Source: Rhizophagus irregularis | Lineage: Eukaryota; Glomeromycota; Glomeromycetes; Glomerales; Glomeraceae | Length of the DNA stretch: 64,000 bases | Assembly (NCBI RefSeq): GCF_026210795.1 | Contig: NC_089429.1 | Coordinates: 7,907,001-7,971,000, forward strand | Reading direction: 5' to 3' | Part shown: positions 56,870 to 64,000 of the stretch, one piece after another | How positions within the stretch are numbered: position 1 is the first letter of the stretch | Layout: every line of letters begins with the position of its first letter | Notes under the pieces: generated by a model | Seen by the model: only the letters and a program-made list of their open reading frames with translations | What the model was told of the DNA's origin: nothing | Database searches by the model: none | Translations under genes and position numbers: made by a program

Positions 56870-58290
56870 CCAATTCGGCCAGAATTCAGATATCGAACTT
56901 GGTGATCACAAGGCCTCCAATATTGGTACAAGCAATCATTTGATTCCCTATCATATCCTCCTGCCGCAGGTGGATTAGATCTCGCATAGATTATAAATCG
57001 ATCGAAGTAATCAGGATCTCCCCCATCAGATGGCAATTACGCCTCATCATGGTGGTCCAGTAATGAGAAGAGGTTTGGATCCTCATCACCCGACGTCCCT
57101 AGGAAATCTGCTTCTGATTCTAAACCACACGCCAATCAACACGGTTTAATCAAAAAATCTCAAAATTTGAAATATTAACGTTAGCGTTCTAATGTAAATG
57201 ATGATGATGATTTATCCGATGGAAATTGATGATAAAGTACCTCAGAAAGGCAGAAACTCCGGACATTACTACTCCTAGATGTTACAGAAGCAAGCAATGG
57301 CAAAATCAATAGTTCAAAATAAAGATTAATGATGATGCCGATTTTATATCAGGAGAAGAATCAGACCACTTTCGCCTCTCAAGAAAATGAAAAGGAAATG
57401 TTCTATAAATCTTCTAGTAATCGTACCATTGAAACGCCTAATACTGATCACTGCTGATTCACCTTGAACTTAATTACTCCTTCCATCATTATCATCCACA
57501 TTCGTTTTTTTTTTTGATCTGGGTGTTTAATTGCACATTAATTAGAAGGTTTATATAATACTTGTTCAACATTCTTGTACAATGATCTCAGAATTAAAAG
57601 AAATACTTCAGGTGAAGAATCAATGGACCGCGATGAAGCTCAAAATTTCGTAAAACGCCACGAGGGTTGTATTGCATTACGGCCTAGCTTAATGCTGTAG
57701 TCGGATGAGATCCAGGACCAAGGAAAATGGAAATAGTTGTTATAGACAAACATCAAAAATTCCTATTACAAAATTTGTTAAAACGCCACACAATCATGGA
57801 TAAAAAATACCATCAAAATCTCGTGGAAGATAGTAAAGAATATTAAGTTGATTTCAAGCTGGCTAGAACGAAATTCTAAGCAAAGATTCACCATCAATTG
57901 AAAGAAATTCAAAGTTACATTCGAATTAAAATTTCCGATGATGGAAGTAAAGTTCGTGAACTATTCTTTATTGATCAAAGAATTGATTTGAATGATTGTG
58001 TCATAAATTATGGATCAATACATAGTAACCAAGGAACAATTCGACGCCATCACGAAATTTAAAGATGAGCAAATACGTTATAAACCTAATGAAATGGTCA
58101 GTAGTTTTAACGTCTACTTTTAGAATTATAAACAGTTCACATTCCTGATGACGATGATGCAATCATTTTTTGATTAAAGAAACCTTCTGTAGGTAGAGAA
58201 GTGGCCGGGGAGGAGATCGCGACGGATGTAGTGTGCGTGATGGAGGTCGTAAAAATCGGGATCGTGGTACAGCCGCAAATAAGTTGGTGA
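56870..58290 (+). pseudogene. Decayed gene with acidic/serine-rich and RG-rich parts
   Basis: Broken plus-strand frames give protein-like fragments with many stops between: LSYPPAAGGLDL, SGSPPSDGNYASSWWSSNEK then RFGSSSPDVPRKSASDSKPH (about 56945-57135), VNDDDDLSDGN, NTSGEESMDRDEAQNFVKRH (about 57600-57660), HHQLKEIQSYIRIKISDDGS then KVRELFFIDQRIDLNDCVIN (57885-58005), and a tail SGRGGDRDGCSVRDGGRKNR then DRGTAANK (58200-58280). The RG-rich end is typical of RNA-binding or nucleolar proteins, which is an inference from composition only. No intron pattern is clear. The family is not recognised. Confidence 0.45.
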
Positions 58291-58799
58291 TTTTATTTTT
58301 CAATTAAAAAAAACAATTTTTTTTCCCCCAAAGCTTATCAAATCATAAACAATTTATGTAGTAGCAAATTATGGTATAATCCCAAATGAATCTTCGAATG
58401 AAAAGTCCAACAGAAAGTAAGAAATAATAATTAGCTTATGAAATAATTATTTCATCATTGGTAAGGCAATAATCAACTTTGTCATCGACGCTTTTTGAAC
58501 GAGAAGAGCAAATCAAAATGATGAAAATAGCTGACCTAATGGTACTTACGTAAGTGAAATAATTAATCTAAGTCATACATACTTTCGTCTTTCTTAAAAA
58601 TATACACTTATTGTGACCTTCTTAATCTATTAATCAATATCTTGTAGATTTATGTAAGTATTATCAGAATACATTTTCTAACCTAAAGAAATATAATATT
58701 CATGCTTCAAGTACTTGCAGCCCCTATTTCAAATCTCTCAGCAATTAAGATGGAACTTATTTACAAATGTAATAATGCATTGAAAATTTACATAGATTG

Positions 58800-58965
58800 C
58801 CATTTGATACACGCGCTTAAAATCTTCGGAGCTGAAGCGACAGGGTTCTTTTTCGGAGCTGGTTTTTCTTTGAGAGCGGGCTTCTCTTCTTTGAATGTCC
58901 CTGGAATTCCGAAAGGTTCTTTGACAGTTCTTGATTCAACATTTCACAATTTTTTTCTATTTTTA
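58800..58965. other. GC-richer segment with coding-like composition
   Basis: The minus strand can be read VKEPFGIPGTFKEEKPALKE then KPAPKKNPVASAPKILS, a Lys/Pro/Ala-rich linker-like sequence. The plus strand is also open (FGAEATGFFFGAGFSLRAGF). Strand and identity cannot be settled. It may be a small exon of the neighbouring decayed gene. Confidence 0.25.
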
Positions 58966-59029
58966 AATTGTCTTGTTACCAAAAAAAAAAAAAATCCAAG
59001 GTTACTCGTTAAATTAGCAGGGTAATACA

Positions 59030-61060
59030 GCATATTTCAGGAAATTTATTTAGCCGACCTTATTGCGTAATTTCTTTGACAATCCAACTTGCATATTGTT
59101 ATTCATGTATAATTTGTACCAGCTGGTTAATCCGTATCATTTGTACTATCATTAATTATTTGTACAGAAAACTGAATTCAGAAACAATGAGTAAACATAT
59201 AAAGAAAATAATGGCAGATTATTCAGTTTTAAATTGTTTTTATAACTTCATGTGATCAAGTATGAACGAAAAAATAGCGTAAAAAAATGGTGTGATAATT
59301 GTGATATTATAGCAAAACGATAAGATATCAAGTCACAAATTAGAATTATTTTATTATTTATGATTGATGACTATTAGCATATTTAATGCTTAAAAATAAA
59401 GAAAATATAAAATATTAATTTTATGCTCAATCATTCAAGAACAATAAAAAAAAAAGATATTTAATGGTCGATAATTTTTTATTTATTTATTCAGATTAGA
59501 GAATATTATTTTTATCCGATGATATTTTCGTATATATCATTTATAAAATTAAATCCCATGAGAATTTATTTCAATGAAATTAAATCAAATGGCGTTATGG
59601 ATTTTGATACACAAGAATGGGGATTTAAAATCGTATATGGTTTACAATGATTACAATGATTTATTATGCATACTTGTTATACGTAAACATTTCGGAGTTT
59701 GAAAATTATATTTTTGGAAAAAATTTTTGTAGATTAATTATGAGACAAGTGAGACAAGATTAAACGAATGAAAATAAAAAGAGTTAGATTGATTACGTCG
59801 ATTTTAGAATGATTGGTAAATATTGAGAACAAAAGCAACCAATGGTGTTTAGCCGCGTTGTTGGTTATGTAACCTTATTGCATTGTGAAAATTTCGGTTG
59901 TGGAGTGATACAACACTACGCCACTCTGATAATTAATTAAAACCTTAATAATATACTAACCTAAAAACAAAATAATATCCTAAATTTGTTTTCATTGATT
60001 AGTATATTAAGGTTGATACAACTGACAAGTGACCAATTATAACATTGGCTTTCCCGAATTAATAATAAATTTTTCATTTGAAGCCTGCTAGAAACAAGGA
60101 AGGTTCTAATGACGTTCCGTTTTTATGTATAACTACAGTATTCATTTGCAAAATCATGATAAATTTCTTGTCATGTTTCACACATATTTATACATTTAAA
60201 TTAATTGCATAGTAATTTTTATTTAAAATTTTTAAAATAAATAACATATTTTACAAAAAAATAGATTTTATCATTTCGGCCGACGCTGAGCCACGTTTAA
60301 AGTGATGACCAGCTGATCCAGATGATCATACTGTAAACTTATTAAATGCGGATATATATTATTTTTAAATGTCGATTAATTTATAACGCTAAAATAATGG
60401 TGGGTTAATTATATTACACATTTGATCTTCTGATAAAGAAAAACTTCATTATTAATATTTTACAGTAAGCAAGATTTTGGATATGGTATCAATCAAATGT
60501 AAGATATGTCGGTTGAAAGTTAATCATGGAATGGTTGAATTAATTAAAGTCAAGATATTTGAATTGAAAGATATAATAATTTTGACATTAGAAAAAACCT
60601 GAAATCATTTCCTGTATCTGGTAGTTAACCCATGTAATATTCCATCCATCTACGTCATCCTATTCACCCCTACATTTTCCTTTTTTGATTACCTTTTTGT
60701 AACACTGATGATTTTGTAACACTGCTTATTTTATTTAGTGTTTATTGTTAACAGTTGAGCTTGTAATTAGAATAAATATTAATTTATTATATTGTAATTG
60801 TTTTTAAAAGAAGCAGTAAAAAAATTATAATTACAAAGAAAATATTCTGAACGATTCTTCTTAAAAATCAACAAGAAACATACTATAGTCGAAATTAAGG
60901 CGCAGTAAGTAGGCGCAGCTAACTGATGATGAAATGACAAGATTTTAGTGTCGGTAAATGCACTAACATTTTCGTTAGCGGTATCATATAAACAGATAAA
61001 AATATAAAATATAAGTTTCTTAATATTATGACATTCAGTGAATGTTAAAATTTATATGAA
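59030..61060. other. Non-coding AT-rich stretch
   Basis: No gene is visible. It contains the hairpin below and otherwise low-complexity sequence. Confidence 0.5.
59940..60016. repeat. Inverted repeat (hairpin)
   Basis: AACCTTAATAATATACTAAC and TTAGTATATTAAGGTT are inverted arms separated by about 38 bases. They could be the ends of a very small MITE or a structured RNA. Confidence 0.55.
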
Positions 61061-61067
61061 CAAGTAA

Positions 61068-61535
61068 ATTTCCTTACTACGCCCGTTAGAATATAATCCG
61101 GGAACTCCGAAATATTTATCTGGAATAGTAAAACGCCATATTTTTAGTATGACAAATAATTTGTAAAAAAAAATTTTATAAATAGTTTTCTTTGTTGAAT
61201 GATTGTCAAAAAAAATTTTATATTTGGTGTGATGCACTACTGATATATATAAATAGGGTTAACCATTAGGATTCCTTGAGAATATTTGAATTTTTTATAT
61301 ATATAACAATCTTTATTTTTAAGAATTAATATATTTTTCAAGTAATTCACACGGAGTTTGTAATAAAATTAATTTTTAAAATAAAAATCAATAATAAAAA
61401 AAATAAAATTGCCAAAAGTAGATAACAATCACGATTTAAAGTTCAGCAGATCTTAGACATACAAGGCCTAGCTTAATCCATAATAGTAAATAGAACACTT
61501 CGGATGTAACCCTGAATTCTGTAAAAAGAAAAAAA
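61068..61535 (+). repeat. Diverged copy of the 35.0-35.7 kb repeat
   Basis: 61068-61125 matches the ~113-bp tandem unit (CGTTAGAA..., GGAACTCCGAAATATTTAT), and 61421-61535 matches 35600-35725 (TTAAAGTTCAGCAGATCTTA, ACAAGGCCTAGCTTA). The same order and similar spacing at both loci indicate one dispersed unit of about 0.5-0.7 kb. It lies close to a host gene in both cases. Confidence 0.55.
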
Positions 61536-61705
61536 AAATTTTTTTTCTTCAAATAAATATTCTAAATTTCTTTCAAATTATATAAACATGTGTGACCTGA
61601 AAATGCGGCCGAACGTATTATTTATTAGATTTCACAAATATTTTATATTTAAAAACTTATCAATAATTAATTAATACTATACTATACAGTAAGACAAATT
61701 AAAAA

Positions 61706-62528
61706 TTATTCCAAATAGCTAAAATCTAAAGCCCATTCAAAATCATCCAGGATCATATTGTTTTCAACTTCTGGTGTTGTTGTTGAAATTTCTGTTTCTG
61801 TTGGTTGAAAAAATAATGAATTAAAATCATCAGACATTGGAGAATTTAAAGGGTCAATTTCATTTTCACAATTAACTACTCTTTTTGTTTGATTTTTTTG
61901 ATTTTTTTTATATTTTTTTCTTGCACTCCAAATGTTCTTTAGGTCGTTTCGAGGCCTTAATTTCCCAAACTTTTCTTTCATGTTAGTTTGTAATGTTTTC
62001 CATGAAATCTTTTTAACATTAGCGTCAATTTGTTGTTCGACCCATTCATAAATGTAGTCCCTCTCGTAGGAAGCGATGGGTATATCGCTAAGTAAACATA
62101 CTATATAAAAAAAAAATATTATTTCAAATATTATTTCTTTTTTTTAATAAAAAAAAATATATGTTGTAATTCCTTACAATTAGGATCAAGCTTATTAACC
62201 CAGCTAAAATTTACATTTATAAAATGGAAATTATTCGGTATAAGTTGTAATATTAAAATTTATTAAAGAAAAAATTTCAAATCCATTAGCTGATAAACTT
62301 ACAGATTATATATTTGTTTTGAGTTATAGGGAACAATTTTGCTCAATTGAGTCAACGGTTTTCGATCAATTTTTCCCCCACTGATGTATCGCTGCATATG
62401 TTCAATAATAATCTTCTCGCTCTGAAAAAAAAAATGAAAAAAAAGTTAGAATTAAAATATTAAATTAAATTCCTAATTATTTAACATACATCAAGATCAA
62501 TCTTAGATTTTTTGCTTTGACGATTCAT
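61706..62528 (-). CDS. Tandem Myb/SANT-like protein, 192 aa, four exons
   Basis: Exons on the minus strand are read as 62528-62490, 62421-62303, 62203-62178 (26 nt) and 62100-61706. Introns begin GTATGT, GTAAGT and GTAAGG and end CAG, TAG and TAG. The joined 192-residue frame starts MNRQSKKSKIDLD. It contains a first Myb/SANT-like unit (~14-60: EKIIIEHMQRYISGGKIDRK, PLTQLSKIVPYNSKQIYNLW, VNKLDPNL) and a second (~65-115: IPIASYERDYIYEWVEQQID, ISWKTLQTNMKEKFGKLRPR, NDLKNIWSARKK). The L-S-x-x-V-P-x-x-S-K-Q-I-x-N-x-W and LDPNL signatures are characteristic of Myb-like DNA-binding repeats. A basic stretch follows, then an acidic, S/T-rich tail ending DDFEWALDFSYLE that could activate transcription (inference). 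The tiny third exon is needed to keep the first repeat intact. Confidence 0.75.
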
Positions 62529-62583
62529 AATTTTATGAATTTAAAATTTTAATTTTTTTATTATTTTGAATGTTCCATTTCAA

Positions 62584-62597
62584 CTATATTTATATCT
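62584..62597 (-). promoter_or_regulatory. TATA-like box of the Myb-like gene
   Basis: On the minus strand AAGATATAAATATAG lies about 60 bases upstream of the ATG at 62528. The position and orientation fit a core promoter. Confidence 0.4.
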
Positions 62598-62599
62598 TA

Positions 62600-64000
62600 A
62601 ATTCTATATAGCCATGAAAAAAAACCTATTACACAATCACGCAGATATTAAAACTGACTAAACATATAACTACGTATAATGATTTTTTTTATGACATTGA
62701 TAAATAGCCATTATGAAATAATTCTTTGAGTTATCATCTTTGATACTTGTCAAAGGCTGTAAACTCTTTTAATATGCATTGTTACGTTTTTGTCTAATAT
62801 TATGAAAATCGGGGTACTGCGGATTCTGCACTTCAATATAACGTACGGATCAAAGAAAATTAAACTGAAAAATAAGAAAGAACGAAATTCCGATATGGAA
62901 ACGTCATATAAAGTAACTAAGTTTTTTCTCAAGTTCAAGCCATAACATTGATATGTGTTAATGTATCGTTTTTTCTTTTATTTTACGTAAAAAAATAAAT
63001 AATGACAATTTTTTAATTTTTTTTGTTTGTTGTGTGTACGACCATGTACGACCATGTACAGAATACCACTTGATCATGATGTCTTTTATTATGTTACATC
63101 ATGCATCTCTGTCAATATGCTGGTTTTGGCATTTTAACAAAGTAACAAGAACATAAATTAACAGAGTATTCCACGGAAAGCCAGATTTGAAATATAAAAT
63201 AACAAAATTACCTTATTTCTGGAAAAAAAATAAGACCGTAATTGTAAGGGTCATGTGCGATGATCAGCATATAAACAATATCAAATATATTGATGAGACC
63301 AAAAATAGTAAGATCGCAAGCATGCACATTTTTAATTCTACACAATGATAAAACGTAATCTAGTGATTCGGAGAACATTTCCGTCTAAAATTATTAATAC
63401 TTGTTATTTTCTAGTTTTTTTTTTTAGTTTTTTTTTATTGGTCGTTAGATAATTGGTTTAGGAAGTTCATTATTGAAACGCCAAGTCTTATGAAGTAATT
63501 TTTGAATGAGAAGTTACAAAATAATTTGCCAATTTTGGTCGCTAATTTATTGTTATTTATGATAAATTAGTAGCATTATTAATCGCTTATTATATTTTAC
63601 ATGTAATGAACTTAAAAAAATAGCCTCCGATCCTGGTCTTTTTTATTCCACATTTCATCATTCAAAACACATGCACGAATTGTCAGGCACTGAACTTTAA
63701 AATTTTTTAAACGTATTACGATAAAATGTAATTTGATTGGTTCGGAAAGTAAACACCGTTCAAATTTATTTATAAAAGTTCTTATTTATGCAACACATAC
63801 ATTAAAAAAAAAACGAAATGATGAAACGCCAAAATCTTTTGTGTATTTTATAGATATATTAACGTTTAATTGAATGAAACATTTTTTTTTTAGAAATGTT
63901 AAAAAAAGGAAATTCGTGGCATCTACATGTGAAGCAAGCTGCATGCTTTACATATGGTAAATTTTGAAAATAACGTTCCAATCTCCGGTTGTTTTTTTAA
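62600..64000. other. Non-coding AT-rich end of the window
   Basis: No supportable gene. There is a short direct repeat GTACGACCAT (63037-63056) and homopolymer runs only. Confidence 0.45.

Noticed and set aside
56797-57036. 79-codon minus-strand frame
   Set aside because: The plus strand carries the more protein-like broken frames continuing beyond this interval, so it is probably a shadow.
1-64000. tRNA, rRNA, CRISPR or prokaryotic-type elements
   Set aside because: No cloverleaf with A/B boxes, rRNA-like segment, spaced identical repeats or Shine-Dalgarno-organised operon was found by reading. A covariance-model scan would be decisive.

Overview
The window looks like nuclear DNA of an arbuscular mycorrhizal fungus close to Rhizophagus (Glomeromycotina). 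This is an inference. It rests on very AT-rich sequence full of A/T homopolymers, short GT-AG introns, F-box/LRR and BTB-BACK-TLDc proteins of the kind greatly expanded in that lineage, and many decayed transposons. No tRNA, rRNA, CRISPR array or prokaryotic operon was seen. Gene density is low: six well-supported protein genes occupy only a small part of the 64 kb.

Layout. 1-14 kb is mostly non-coding and carries a dispersed 0.95 kb repeat, a small gene-like ORF with tandemly duplicated 3' sequence, several tandem repeats and two unrecognised coding-like fragments. An intact F-box/LRR gene lies at 14.1-15.6 kb (minus). From 19.3 to 29.5 kb there is a 5'-truncated LINE tail with poly(A), a Harbinger-like MITE, a relic CCHC zinc knuckle, a probable LINE reverse-transcriptase remnant inside a 1 kb direct duplication, and repeated gene fragments. 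31-35 kb holds minisatellites and the second copy of the 0.95 kb repeat.

36.4-45.4 kb is the gene-richest part. It has a three-exon NmrA-like NAD(P)-binding protein gene whose glycine loop is degraded and whose reading frame continues beyond its stop, then a degenerate telomere-like CCCTAA array, an intact BTB-BACK-TLDc gene, a frameshifted LINE RNase H relic (minus) and an intact F-box gene (plus).

48-53.6 kb is a pseudogene and transposon cluster: a pogo-like MITE, two F-box relics, an intron-containing acyl-CoA oxidase pseudogene joined directly to one of them, and a Tc1/mariner element inserted in a terminal inverted repeat of a hAT-type MITE. The Tc1 element has an intact DD34E transposase, 30-bp inverted repeats and a TA duplication. 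The hAT MITE has a perfect 8-bp target duplication.

53.7-58.3 kb carries a degenerate tandem array derived from coding sequence and a heavily decayed gene with an RG-rich tail. The last gene, at 61.7-62.5 kb (minus), can be assembled as four exons (one of 26 nt) encoding a 192-residue tandem Myb/SANT-like protein.

The intact genes do not form an evident pathway. F-box and BTB proteins suggest ubiquitin-ligase adaptor functions, and the Myb-like protein a DNA-binding role. The strongest findings are the nested transposon, the acyl-CoA oxidase/F-box pseudogene junction, the altered NmrA protein and the coding-derived tandem array.
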